Assembly (NCBI RefSeq): GCF_000184945.1
Contig: NZ_GL586311.1
Span: 2,919,652 to 2,952,649, forward strand
Length of the DNA stretch: 32,998 bases
Direction of reading: 5' to 3'
Source: Segatella buccae ATCC 33574
Lineage (GTDB): Bacteria; Bacteroidota; Bacteroidia; Bacteroidales; Bacteroidaceae
The position numbers and the translations under genes are program-made. The notes beneath the pieces are model-generated. The model was not told the origin of the DNA. It searched no databases and was given only the letters and a program-made list of their open reading frames with translations. The first letter of the stretch is position 1; every line of letters begins with the position of its first letter. Below are positions 14,681 through 22,852 of the stretch, one piece after another.

Positions 14681-16894
14681 TTACACCCTCTTCACCTGTT
14701 TGACCCCCTTCACCGCACGAAGTTTCTTCATCAACGCCTCGAGCTTCGACGTGTCGTCGAGCAGCACGGTGATGTTGCCGTTGAAGAGTCCGTCGTGCGA
14801 GTCGATGTTGATGTTGCGCATAGTGAGTTTGTCCTCCTTGGAGATGATGTTGGTGATGTTGCTCACAATGCCGATGTCGTCGTTGCCCACGATGCGCAGC
14901 ACGATGGCATACTGCGAAGTGCCCTTGCCGCTCCAGCGCGCCTTCACGATGCGGTAGCCGAAACGCTTGCGCAGTTCGGGCGCGTTGGGGCAGTCGGCCC
15001 GGTGGATGGTGATGCCCCCGCTCACGGTGACGAAACCGAACACGTCGTCGCCGTAGATGGGCCGGCAGCACTGTGCCAGCTTGTAGTCGATGCCCTTGAG
15101 GTTGCGGTCGATGACCAGCACATCGTCGCTCTGCCTCGTGCGTTCCTCGTCGGGACTCTCAAACTCAAACTCCTCGGCACTCTTCGCCTCCCGCGGCGCA
15201 TTGAGGTTGAGGTCGTGGTTGCGCACCTCGATGTAGCGTTCTATCACCGTGTTGGCGTCGAGCCGCTCCTCGGCGATGTCCTTGTAGAAGTCGCTCACCT
15301 CCTTGTAGCCCAACTTCTTGATGAGGTGGCCCATGATGCTCTCCTCCATGTCGAGTTTGCGGTTTTTGAATCTCCGCTCGAGCATCTCCTTGGCGAAGAG
15401 CCCGTCCTTGGCCTGCGTCTCCTTCAGTGCCAGTCGTATCTTGGCCTTGGCCTTGGCACTCTTCACGAGGTTGAGCCAGTCGCGCTTGGGCGTCTGGCTG
15501 TTCTGCGTGAGCACCTCCACCGTGTCGCCCGAGCGCAGCTGGTGGCGGAACGACACCGCCTTGCCGTTGATGCGTCCCCCCACGCAGGTGTTGCCCAGCC
15601 GCGAGTGTATGTGGTAGGCGAAGTCGAGCACGGTGGCCCCCTTCGGGAATTTGAGCAAGTCGCCCTTGGGCGTGAACACGTAGATTTCGTCCTCGTAGAG
15701 GTCGAGGCGGAACTGGTCCATCAGCTGCAAGTCGTCGTTGTTCTCCAGTGCCGAGCGTATGTTGGCCAGCCACTCGTCTATGCCCCCCTCGCTCTTCACG
15801 CCCTTGTACCGCCAGTGGGCGGCCAGTCCGTGTTCGGCCACGTTGTCCATGCGCTCGGTGCGTATCTGCACCTCCACCCATTTGTTTTCCGGCCCCAGCA
15901 CAGTGATGTGCAGACTCTCATAGCCGTTCGACTTCGGCACGCTCAGCCAGTCGCGCAGCCGTTTGGGGTTGGGCTGGTACATGTCAGTCACGAGCGAGAA
16001 CACCTGCCAGCACTGCATCTTCTCCTGCTCCGGCGGCGCGTCGAGGATGATGCGTATGGCAAAGAGGTCGTACACGCCCTCGAAGGCGCAGCGCTGCTTC
16101 TTCATCTTCTGCCAGATGGAGTGTATGCTCTTCGTGCGCCCCTTGATGTGGAACTTGAGTCCCGCCGCCGCCAGTTTGCCCTCTATGGGTTCCGTAAACC
16201 GCTTGATGTAGGCGTCACGCGCCTGCTTGGTGGCGTTGAGTTTGTCCTTGATGTGGTAGTAGGCATCGTGTTCGAGATATTTCAGGCTCAAGTCTTCCAG
16301 TTCGCGCTTCAGCTGGTAGAGTCCCAGTTTGTGGGCCAGCGGCGCATAGAGATAGCTCGCCTCCTCGCTCACGCGCATCTTGGCCTCCACGGCCTCCGTG
16401 TCGCGTATGCGGCGCATCACGTTCACCCTGTCGGCTATCATGATGAGTATCACCTGCATGTCTTCTGCGAAAGAGATGAGCAGGTTGCGGAAGTTCTCGC
16501 TCTCGATGACCGGTGTCTTCTTGTAGAGTTCGTGTATGCGCACCAGTCCGCGGATGATGTGGGCCACGCCCTCGCCAAACTTCTCCGCCATCTGCTCGAG
16601 CGTGGCGAATCCGTTCACCACATTATTATATAATAGGATGGCCAGCACCCCGTCGCGCCTGAGTCCGATGTCACCCACGGCTATCTCCGCCGTTTGGCAG
16701 GCATGCACGATGGGGTTCAGTCCGAAGATGTCGCGCTGTATCTGGTTTTGTTCGATGGCCCGCCTGATGTGGCTGCGCAGTTTGCGCTCGTCTTTGCGGC
16801 TGAACGAGTCGCCCAGTGTGGTCCTCAGCCGCTGCATGCAGCCGATGGCCTCCTTGATTTCCTCTCGGGTGAATGTGAATTTTTCTTCGGGCAT
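14681..16894 (-). CDS. relA: RelA-type (p)ppGpp synthetase with a degenerate hydrolase domain
   Basis: This 737-residue RelA/SpoT homologue makes the alarmone (p)ppGpp from ATP and GDP/GTP during starvation. The order is a HD-hydrolase-like domain (about 40-200), synthetase domain (about 245-365, with KGRTKSIHSIWQKM, VYDLFAIRII, SNGYESLHI and VEVQIRTERMDNVAEHGLAA), TGS domain (about 400-465, DEIYVFTPKGDLLKFPKGAT), then a helical part and a C-terminal ACT domain. The hydrolase signature is lost: the usual HD and ED pairs read YN (89-90) and VN (93-94), and the Asn of the LHNMR motif is also gone, although His64 remains. The enzyme is therefore predicted to synthesise but not degrade; a second SpoT-like enzyme should exist elsewhere. 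The start ATG at 16892-16894 follows a promoter element at 17042-17049, leaving a leader of roughly 140 nt that includes a palindrome. Confidence 0.93.
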   Translation of the reverse strand: MPEEKFTFTREEIKEAIGCMQRLRTTLGDSFSRKDERKLRSHIRRAIEQNQIQRDIFGLNPIVHACQTAEIAVGDIGLRRDGVLAILLYNNVVNGFATLEQMAEKFGEGVAHIIRGLVRIHELYKKTPVIESENFRNLLISFAEDMQVILIMIADRVNVMRRIRDTEAVEAKMRVSEEASYLYAPLAHKLGLYQLKRELEDLSLKYLEHDAYYHIKDKLNATKQARDAYIKRFTEPIEGKLAAAGLKFHIKGRTKSIHSIWQKMKKQRCAFEGVYDLFAIRIILDAPPEQEKMQCWQVFSLVTDMYQPNPKRLRDWLSVPKSNGYESLHITVLGPENKWVEVQIRTERMDNVAEHGLAAHWRYKGVKSEGGIDEWLANIRSALENNDDLQLMDQFRLDLYEDEIYVFTPKGDLLKFPKGATVLDFAYHIHSRLGNTCVGGRINGKAVSFRHQLRSGDTVEVLTQNSQTPKRDWLNLVKSAKAKAKIRLALKETQAKDGLFAKEMLERRFKNRKLDMEESIMGHLIKKLGYKEVSDFYKDIAEERLDANTVIERYIEVRNHDLNLNAPREAKSAEEFEFESPDEERTRQSDDVLVIDRNLKGIDYKLAQCCRPIYGDDVFGFVTVSGGITIHRADCPNAPELRKRFGYRIVKARWSGKGTSQYAIVLRIVGNDDIGIVSNITNIISKEDKLTMRNINIDSHDGLFNGNITVLLDDTSKLEALMKKLRAVKGVKQVKRV

Positions 16895-16956
16895 AGTTTT
16901 GTCAGGGGTTAAAGGGAAGTTGATAACGGAGTTGTGGGCGTATTGTCATCCACTTT

Positions 16957-16980
16957 AATTGTACCGAATCCGGTACAATT
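16957..16980. promoter_or_regulatory. Perfect palindrome, probable operator, between relA and the DUF4301 gene
   Basis: AATTGTACCG and CGGTACAATT are perfect reverse complements separated by AATC. The site is in the divergent space, about 60 bp upstream of relA and inside its probable leader, and just ahead of a plus-strand TATCTTTG element (16999-17006). The size suits a dimeric regulator. No T run follows, so it is not a terminator. Confidence 0.55.
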
Positions 16981-17041
16981 ATCTCTATCTTGAACGTTTA
17001 TCTTTGCCATAGGCAGCGTGTGCTATTGTGTTTATGCACTG

Positions 17042-17049
17042 CAAAGTTA
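17042..17049 (-). promoter_or_regulatory. Promoter -7 element for relA
   Basis: CAAAGTTA on the plus strand is TAACTTTG on the minus strand, the same -7 sequence as the rpoD promoter. An exact TTTG at the expected distance was not found. Transcription would start near 17035. Confidence 0.5.
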
Positions 17050-17092
17050 CAAAAAAACCGCGCGATAATTTCTGTTTTTGCATTTTTTGTCC

Positions 17093-17100
17093 TATATTTG
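17093..17100 (+). promoter_or_regulatory. Promoter -7 element for the DUF4301 gene
   Basis: TATATTTG lies 27 bp before the start codon, predicting a very short leader. A second candidate, TATCTTTG, is at 16999-17006, just downstream of the palindrome, so there may be two start sites, one of them regulated. Confidence 0.5.
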
Positions 17101-17127
17101 CGATAGAATACCATAAATGTTAGAGAT

Positions 17128-18660
17128 ATGCTGAATCAACAAGACCTTAAACAGATTGCCGCCCACGGCATCACCGAAGCGCAGGTGGAGCGGCAGTTGT
17201 CGCAGTTCAAGACCGGTTTCCCCTTTCTCCGGCTCGAAGGGCCGGCAGCCATCGGTGCAGGCATCATGGCTCTGGAGTCCGCCGAGCGCGATGCCTACAT
17301 CAAGGCGTGGGAGGCGTATAAGACCGAGGGCCACCGCATCGTGAAGTTTGTGCCGGCTTCGGGGGCGGCCAGCCGCATGTTCAAGAATCTTTTCGCCTTT
17401 CTCGAGGCCCCCTACGACGTGCCCACCACCGACTTTGAGAAGCGGTTCTTCGACCACATTGGGCATTTCGCCTTCCGCCACGCGCTCGACGACAGCTGTC
17501 GGGCCTCCGAGGGCAAAGACCTCAAGGCCCTGCTTGCCGCCGGCGAATACAAGACCATCGTGGCCCTCCTGCTCGAAGGCAAGGGGCTGGGCTACGGACA
17601 GTTGCCCAAGGGGCTGCTCCTCTTCCACGACTATCCCGACGGCCCGCGCACGCCGATGGAGGAGCATCTCGTCGAGGCGGCACTCTATGCCGGTTCGGGC
17701 GGCGAGGCCAATGTCCACTTCACTGTGAGCCACGACCATCTCGCGCTGTTCCGCCGGCGGGTGGACGAGAAGTTGGCCTACTACGAGAAGATGTTCGGGG
17801 TGAAGTTCAACATCTCCTTCTCCGAACAGAAACCGAGCACCGACACCGTGGCGGCCAATCCCGACGGCACGCCCTTCCGCAACGACGACGGCACGCTGCT
17901 CTTCCGCCCCGGCGGCCACGGCGCGCTCATCGAAAATCTCAACGACATCGAGGCCGATGTGGTGTTTGTGAAGAACATCGACAACGTGGTGCCCGACCGC
18001 CTGAAGGGCGACACCGTGACCTACAAACAGCTGCTGGCCGGCATCCTCGTGACGTTGCAGCGCCGCGCCTTCGACTATCTGCGCCGCCTCGAAGGGGGCG
18101 AGTGCAGCCATGCCCTGCTCGAAGAGATGATACGCTTCGTGCAGCGCGACCTCTGCTGCCGGCGGGCCGACATCAAGGAACTTGAAGATGCCGACCTCGT
18201 GATCTATCTCAAGAAGAAGCTCAACCGCCCGATGCGCGTGTGCGGGGTGGTGAAGAATGTGGGCGAACCGGGGGGCGGCCCCTTCCTCACCTACAATCAG
18301 GACGGCACCGTGAGTCTGCAAATACTCGAGTCGTCGCAGATAGACACAGCCAACGAGGCCTACATGAAGATGTTCACCGAGGGCACGCATTTCAACCCCG
18401 TGGATCTGGTCTGCGCCACGCGCGACTATCAGGGGCGGCCCTTCCCGCTGCTCGACTTCGTGGACCACTCCACGGGCTTCATCAGCAGCAAGAGCAAGAA
18501 CGGGCGGCCGCTGAAGGCACTCGAACTGCCGGGCTTGTGGAACGGAGCCATGAGCGACTGGAACACCGTGTTTGTGGAGGTGCCGCTGTCTACGTTCAAT
18601 CCCGTGAAAACGGTCAACGACTTGTTGAGGGAGGAACACCAGCCGGGGGTGGAAAAATAA
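17128..18660 (+). CDS. DUF4301 family protein, nucleotidyltransferase-like
   Basis: This 510-residue cytoplasmic protein matches the Bacteroidetes family DUF4301. The segment FVPASGAASRMFK (74-86) resembles the Gly-rich nucleotide-binding loop of sugar nucleotidyltransferases, and FRPGGHGALIENLNDIEADV followed by VFVKNIDNVVPDR resembles the conserved sugar-phosphate and metal-binding part of that fold. No signal peptide or membrane segment is visible. The length fits the family. It is transcribed away from relA, with its own -7 element, and is followed by a family A repeat. A role in activating a sugar phosphate is inference from motif resemblance only. Confidence 0.85.
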   Translation: MLNQQDLKQIAAHGITEAQVERQLSQFKTGFPFLRLEGPAAIGAGIMALESAERDAYIKAWEAYKTEGHRIVKFVPASGAASRMFKNLFAFLEAPYDVPTTDFEKRFFDHIGHFAFRHALDDSCRASEGKDLKALLAAGEYKTIVALLLEGKGLGYGQLPKGLLLFHDYPDGPRTPMEEHLVEAALYAGSGGEANVHFTVSHDHLALFRRRVDEKLAYYEKMFGVKFNISFSEQKPSTDTVAANPDGTPFRNDDGTLLFRPGGHGALIENLNDIEADVVFVKNIDNVVPDRLKGDTVTYKQLLAGILVTLQRRAFDYLRRLEGGECSHALLEEMIRFVQRDLCCRRADIKELEDADLVIYLKKKLNRPMRVCGVVKNVGEPGGGPFLTYNQDGTVSLQILESSQIDTANEAYMKMFTEGTHFNPVDLVCATRDYQGRPFPLLDFVDHSTGFISSKSKNGRPLKALELPGLWNGAMSDWNTVFVEVPLSTFNPVKTVNDLLREEHQPGVEK

Positions 18661-18680
18661 AAAAAAGGCCCCACTGAGAT

Positions 18681-18792
18681 CCCCCCCAAACGGATCTCCA
18701 TCGAGCTCCCCATCCCTCTGAAAAAGGGGCTTCCGTTCCACCTGTTCACAGAATGTCGAAGCCCCCAAAATTAGGGGGATGGGGCTTTTAGG
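18681..18792. repeat. Family A inverted repeat, degenerate copy
   Basis: GGGGCTTC (18726-18733) and GAAGCCCC (18758-18765) form the inner stem around CCACCTGTTCACAGAATGT, which resembles the spacer at 13-38. Outside it lie ATCCCCCCC and AGGGGGATGGGGCTTTT. It directly follows the DUF4301 stop and may end that transcript. The remaining space to 18960 holds the promoter at 18834-18865. Confidence 0.6.
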
Positions 18793-18833
18793 AATATTTT
18801 TTCTAATAATCTATAAGGAAAATTACACATTTG

Positions 18834-18865
18834 TTTGCGTAATATGATTTTTTTACTTACCTTTG
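18834..18865 (+). promoter_or_regulatory. Promoter of the small peptide and lipoprotein operon
   Basis: TTTG at 18834-18837 and TACCTTTG at 18858-18865 are exactly 20 bases apart. The predicted leader is about 90 nt and strongly AT-rich. Confidence 0.75.
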
Positions 18866-18960
18866 CAAACAATTTCATGAAGAGTAACTGATGGAAAGTT
18901 ATAAAAGCAGGTATCATCTTTTCTTTTTTGCAAGTATTTATCTATAAAATAAGTTACAAA

Positions 18961-19170
18961 ATGAACAAAAATCAAGTTATGAGACAGACTTACGACAAGC
19001 CTGAACTTCAACTTTTTAAAGTCCGTATTGTCGGACATTTGTTGGAAGGCTCTACTTCCGGCGGACATGGATCTGCCGATGACGACGAAACTTTGACTGC
19101 CAAAAAAGGTTTCTTTTTTGAGAGTGAGAAACAGACTTCGGCAGATCGCAAGAAGCTGTGGGAAGATTAG
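18961..19170 (+). CDS. Small YxxP peptide, upstream of a fimbrillin-like lipoprotein
   Basis: This encodes 69 residues. From residue 7 it reads MRQTYDKPELQLFKVRIVGH, then LLEGSTSGGHGSADDD, then KKGFFFESEK, ending KKLWED. There is no signal peptide or membrane helix. The same layout appears in the 59-residue product of 23984-24163 (minus): Y-x-x-P near the start, a hydrophobic I/L-L-x-x-S segment, a His/Asp-rich spacer, K-x-G-F-aromatic-aromatic-E-x-E, and a Trp close to the C terminus. I know of no named family. It has a consensus promoter and precedes the lipoprotein gene by 44 bp, so the two are probably one operon. A precursor-peptide-like or signalling role is speculation based on size and layout. 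Local GC content is visibly lower than in neighbouring core genes. Confidence 0.72.
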   Translation: MNKNQVMRQTYDKPELQLFKVRIVGHLLEGSTSGGHGSADDDETLTAKKGFFFESEKQTSADRKKLWED

Positions 19171-19214
19171 AGAGAGTAACCAAAGGAATCAGAATTTCAA
19201 AAACATTAGAGAAA

Positions 19215-20827
19215 ATGAAGCATTATCAATTATGGGCAGTGTCTGCCATCGCATGTCTTGCGTTGGCAAGCTGTGGTAACGATGACACGGTTCAGGGAGA
19301 TGGCAGCCAGGGAGAAAAAGAACTCAAGGGCCTGACGGAGTTTGCCGTCAAAGTGACAAACAACCTACCGCCACTCGCACGACAGGCCTTTACACCGGTT
19401 CGCGTATAGATTTCTATTGGACGAAAGATGACCGGTTGTGGGTGAACAATACCGCTACATCTACACTTATTCAAAGCACCAGAGACAATATCAATAGCCA
19501 ACTCATAGCCGGTGGTGTCACAAAGGTGCCCACAGCAAAGTTCTATTTCCCGGGCACATACACGGAGGCCACTTATCCGGTGCGCTATACGGGTTATGGC
19601 AACAATGCAGGTGATAAGGTGACAATCAAGGCGGCTCAGGCGCAGACCACGCCTAACGACGGTTCACACATCGGAGCCGATGGCGACTGTGGCACGGCTA
19701 TCGCTAATAGAGGCGGTGACGGTAAATACACGTTCACACTTTTACACAAGGCTGCCTATCTCACTTTCACTCCCTATTATAGCCACGGTTTTGCAGACGA
19801 TGTGAAAGTGACACAGATCAAAGTGACAGCCAACGAAGCTTTGGCCGGCGAGTTTGACTTTGATGACAGCGGTATCAAACTCTCGACACGCCCCACTGCA
19901 AGTGCGGATAACCGGAGCATCACGCTCACGCTGAATGGTGGAAACGGTTTTGGCATCCCGTCGGCACCCGACTATGCCAAGAATGCGGCCATCATGGTAC
20001 TTGCCCCCGGCAAATACACCGGCTTCACAGTGGAATACACGCTCTACGACCAAGCGACGCAGGTTGGGGGAACCGTCACGAAAGTGTATGACAAGTTGAC
20101 CCTCAACGAAGGAAAAAACAGACCGGTGGCTGCCAATCTTGCAGTGACTCACTACAATGCCAATGCCTATTCTATGTGGGATGCCACCCAGTACTATTGG
20201 AAAGGATACGAGGACGTTCAGCCTATCCTCAACGGCAAGACAAACGACAATTACCCCAAGAGCACCACGGACCCCCGTTGGTATAATCCGGCTCCTGCTG
20301 TCACTCCTCCTGCTTCTGCTAAGTACGATTGCAAAGATTGTCCCAATATGAACGAACTCCGTTGGTATGCCCAGCACGGTGCTCCTCATTGGGATAACAA
20401 TACCCTTTGGGCTGCAATGAAACATCTACATAAAGGTGGTATGTGGCTGAAGAAGCAGGGTGTCATCGCGGTGGCCAACTCCACAAGCACGGACATCATG
20501 AAGAAGATAGCCCCGAATGGTCTTGACTATACCGCTGTAAATAACGGGGCAGCGGCCAAATATACCAACAACTCCATAGAGTCCGGCAAACCGTCTGACA
20601 TTTCTGACTATTTCTACCTCCCTGCTCTTGGCGATTACTACAATAATGGAGAACTACTGAATGTGGGTATCTCCGGCTCTTATTGGTCGTGTACATCTAA
20701 TCCGAATGACTCGAATGGAGGAGCGTTCGCTCTTATCATCAGTAAGGAAAAAGTAGAAGCAAGCTTTTTCTTCCGTAAACACGGTTTCTGCATTTGGAAA
20801 GCAGATAAAGCTCCTGAAAGTGAGTAA
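19215..20827 (+). pseudogene. Fimbrillin-like surface lipoprotein interrupted by a frameshift
   Basis: Two frames together make one lipoprotein. The first (19215-19409) begins MKHYQLWAVSAIACLALASC, with a lipobox LASC and CGNDD after it, suiting surface lipidation. It continues KGLTEFAVKV and then loses sense. The second frame, entered around 19350-19380, reads PTATRTTGLYTGSRIDFYWT, then KDDRLWVNN, and continues to 20827. The region after the lipid anchor and the threonine/arginine stretch resembles fimbrillin-type lipoproteins. The C-terminal part (NMNELRWYAQHG, YFYLPALGDYYNNGELLNVG, SGSYWSCTSNP) resembles the FISUMP/major-paralogue domain. The change is from one frame to the -1 frame, as if one base were lost. 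No homopolymer marks the site. The gene may be a recent pseudogene, a sequencing error, or a rarely decoded frameshift. It follows the small peptide gene and ends before a strong terminator. Confidence 0.7.
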
Positions 20828-20880
20828 GTGGCGGAGCGCATGACGGCCGAATAGCCCCGGCCCCTATATACTTTTCATCA

Positions 20881-20917
20881 CGGCAGGTACCATATTGCAT
20901 GGTGCCTGCCGCTTTTT
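20881..20917 (+). terminator. Rho-independent terminator after the lipoprotein gene
   Basis: CGGCAGGTACCAT (20881-20893) and ATGGTGCCTGCCG (20899-20911) form a 13-bp stem with one T-G wobble and a 5-base loop, followed by CTTTTT. Confidence 0.88.
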
Positions 20918-21011
20918 AATTGGTGCCATCGCCATTTCCTTGACTATTTCCTTAACAGGTCTTTTTCCCCAACTTTCCCCACTTATCGTTCGTCGTCTGC
21001 ATTTTTTTTCT

Positions 21012-21019
21012 TATCTTTG
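21012..21019 (+). promoter_or_regulatory. Promoter -7 element of the carboxyltransferase operon
   Basis: TATCTTTG lies 35 bp upstream of the mmdA start. An exact TTTG 20 bases upstream is not seen, only T-rich sequence. Confidence 0.55.
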
Positions 21020-21054
21020 CAAGGTTTTTAGAATCAATCAAGTATCATTATATT

Positions 21055-22620
21055 ATGAGCAAGCAAGTAGAGAAAATCAAAGAGCTCCTCGCCAAGCGCG
21101 AGCAGGCTCGTCTTGGCGGCGGCGAAAAAGCTATCGAGAAGCAGCACGCCCGCGGCAAATACACGGCGCGTGAGCGCATCGACATGCTCGTCGACGCAGG
21201 CAGTTTCGAGGAATACGACATGTTCAAGCTCCATCGCTGCCACAACTTCGGCATGGAGAAGAAGCAGTTCCCCGGCGACGGCGTAGTGGCCGGTTCGGCC
21301 ACCATCGACGGCCGGTTGGTGTATGTCTACGCCCAAGACTTCACCGTCAACGGCGGTTCGCTCTCCGAGACCATGGCCCAGAAGATATGCAAGGTGATGG
21401 ACATGGCCATGCAGAACGGCGCACCCGTGATTTGCATGAACGACTCCGGCGGTGCCCGCATTCAGGAAGGCATCTCGGCACTGGCCGGCTACGGTGAGAT
21501 TTTCGAACGCAACATCCTTGCCTCGGGCGTCATCCCGCAGATTTCGGCCATCATGGGTCCGTGTGCCGGCGGTGCTGTCTATTCGCCCGCGCTCACCGAC
21601 TTTGTGCTGATGATGGAGAACACATCCTACATGTTCCTCACCGGCCCCAAAGTGGTGAAGACAGTGACGGGCGAAGATATCGACGCCGAACACCTCGGCG
21701 GAGCCAGCGTGCATGCCACCAAGAGCGGCGTGACACAGTTCACCGCCAAGACCGAGGAGGATGCCATGGCACTCATCAAGACCCTGCTGAGCTACATCCC
21801 CTCCAACAACATGGAGGAAGCTCCCCGCACGGAGTGTACCGACCCCATCAGCCGCATGGACGACTCGCTCAACGAAATCATCCCCGACGACCCCAACACG
21901 GCCTATGATATGTATAAGGTGATCAGTGCCATCACCGACGAGGGCGAGTTCTTCGAGGTGCAGCCCAAGTTTGCCAAGAACATCATCACCGGCTTCGCCC
22001 GCTTCAACGGCCAGAGTGTGGGCATTGTGGCCAACCAGCCCATGGCCTACGCCGGTGTGCTCGATGTGAACGCCAGCCGCAAGGGGGCGCGCTTCGTGCG
22101 CTTCTGCGACGCGTTCAACATCCCCATCGTGAGCCTCGTCGACGTGCCCGGATTCCTCCCCGGAACGGGTCAGGAATACAATGCCGTGATTCTCCACGGG
22201 GCACAGCTGCTCTACGCCTACGGCGAAGCCACCGTGCCCAAGATCACCATCACCCTGCGCAAGAGCTACGGCGGAAGCCACATTGTGATGGGATGCAAGC
22301 AGTTGCGGGCCGACCTCAACTTTGCATGGCCCTCGTCCGAAATTGCCGTGATGGGTGCCAGCGGTGCCGTGGCCGTGCTCAGTGCCCGTGAGGCCAAGGC
22401 CAAGAAGGAGGCCGGAGAAGATGTGAAGGCCTTCCTCGCCGAGAAGGAGGAGGAATATACCGAGCTCTTTGCCAACCCCTATCAGGCTGCATCGTTCGGC
22501 TATATCGACGATGTGATAGAACCGCGCAACACGCGCTTCCGCATCTGTCGCGGACTGGCGCAGTTGGCCACCAAGCGGCAGAGTCTGCCGGCCAAGAAGC
22601 ATGGCTGCATGCCCATGTAA
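21055..22620 (+). CDS. mmdA: Acyl-CoA carboxyltransferase alpha subunit (methylmalonyl-CoA decarboxylase / propionyl-CoA carboxylase type)
   Basis: This 521-residue carboxyltransferase moves a carboxyl group between methylmalonyl-CoA (or propionyl-CoA) and biotin. Its two crotonase-like halves show family blocks: KYTARERIDMLVDAGSFEEY, the acyl-CoA and oxyanion region VICMNDSGGARIQEGISALA, IMGPCAGGAVYSPALTDFVL, and in the second half LVDVPGFLPGTGQEYNAVIL followed by GAQLLYAYGEATVPKITITL and YGGSHIVMGCKQL. The length is the family norm. In Bacteroidetes the reaction is part of succinate-propionate fermentation, where decarboxylation may be coupled to a sodium pump. The gene heads a three-gene operon with a small gamma-like protein and the biotin carrier. 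The start follows the promoter element at 21012 and matches the conserved N terminus (KQVEKIKELLAKREQARLGG). Confidence 0.93.
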   Translation: MSKQVEKIKELLAKREQARLGGGEKAIEKQHARGKYTARERIDMLVDAGSFEEYDMFKLHRCHNFGMEKKQFPGDGVVAGSATIDGRLVYVYAQDFTVNGGSLSETMAQKICKVMDMAMQNGAPVICMNDSGGARIQEGISALAGYGEIFERNILASGVIPQISAIMGPCAGGAVYSPALTDFVLMMENTSYMFLTGPKVVKTVTGEDIDAEHLGGASVHATKSGVTQFTAKTEEDAMALIKTLLSYIPSNNMEEAPRTECTDPISRMDDSLNEIIPDDPNTAYDMYKVISAITDEGEFFEVQPKFAKNIITGFARFNGQSVGIVANQPMAYAGVLDVNASRKGARFVRFCDAFNIPIVSLVDVPGFLPGTGQEYNAVILHGAQLLYAYGEATVPKITITLRKSYGGSHIVMGCKQLRADLNFAWPSSEIAVMGASGAVAVLSAREAKAKKEAGEDVKAFLAEKEEEYTELFANPYQAASFGYIDDVIEPRNTRFRICRGLAQLATKRQSLPAKKHGCMPM

Positions 22621-22671
22621 GGGCCGCGGGAAAGAGACTGCAAACACAACCATTCAAAGGAGAAAACGACA

Positions 22672-22821
22672 ATGGATAAGAATATCTATGCGGCTATTGC
22701 CATGGCTCTTTTCGAGTATCAAGGCAACAACGTACACGACAAGGAGTCGGGCGTCATCACTATCAAGTCCCACTACACGTCGTGGAACGCAAAGTTTCTC
22801 ACGATGACCGCACATCCGTAA
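22672..22821 (+). CDS. Small protein of the biotin carboxyltransferase operon
   Basis: This 49-residue protein begins MDKNIYAAIAMALFEYQGNN and ends FLTMTAHP, with the conserved-looking middle GVITIKSHYTSWNAKF. Small genes of this kind sit between the carboxyltransferase and biotin-carrier genes in related operons and resemble the cytoplasmic tail of the decarboxylase gamma subunit, although the membrane helix of true gamma subunits is not present here. A role in complex assembly is inferred. It has one of the few clear ribosome binding sites in the window (AAAGGAG at 22656-22662). It ends 31 bp before mmdC. Confidence 0.8.
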   Translation: MDKNIYAAIAMALFEYQGNNVHDKESGVITIKSHYTSWNAKFLTMTAHP

Positions 22822-22852
22822 AACAAACAAGAGTCCAAAGATTTTTTTGATT

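Noticed and set aside
13403..16633. A 1076-codon open frame on the plus strand.
   Set aside because: It is the mirror of the barrel, PCMD and RelA genes in GC-rich DNA; the translation is His/Val/Leu/Ala-rich and shows no domain.
17092..18768. A 558-codon open frame on the minus strand.
   Set aside because: It is antisense to DUF4301 and caused by GC-rich third codon positions.
19340..19385. A programmed -1 frameshift in the lipoprotein gene.
   Set aside because: No X-XXY-YYZ slippery heptamer or downstream stem was seen, so mutation or sequencing error is preferred.
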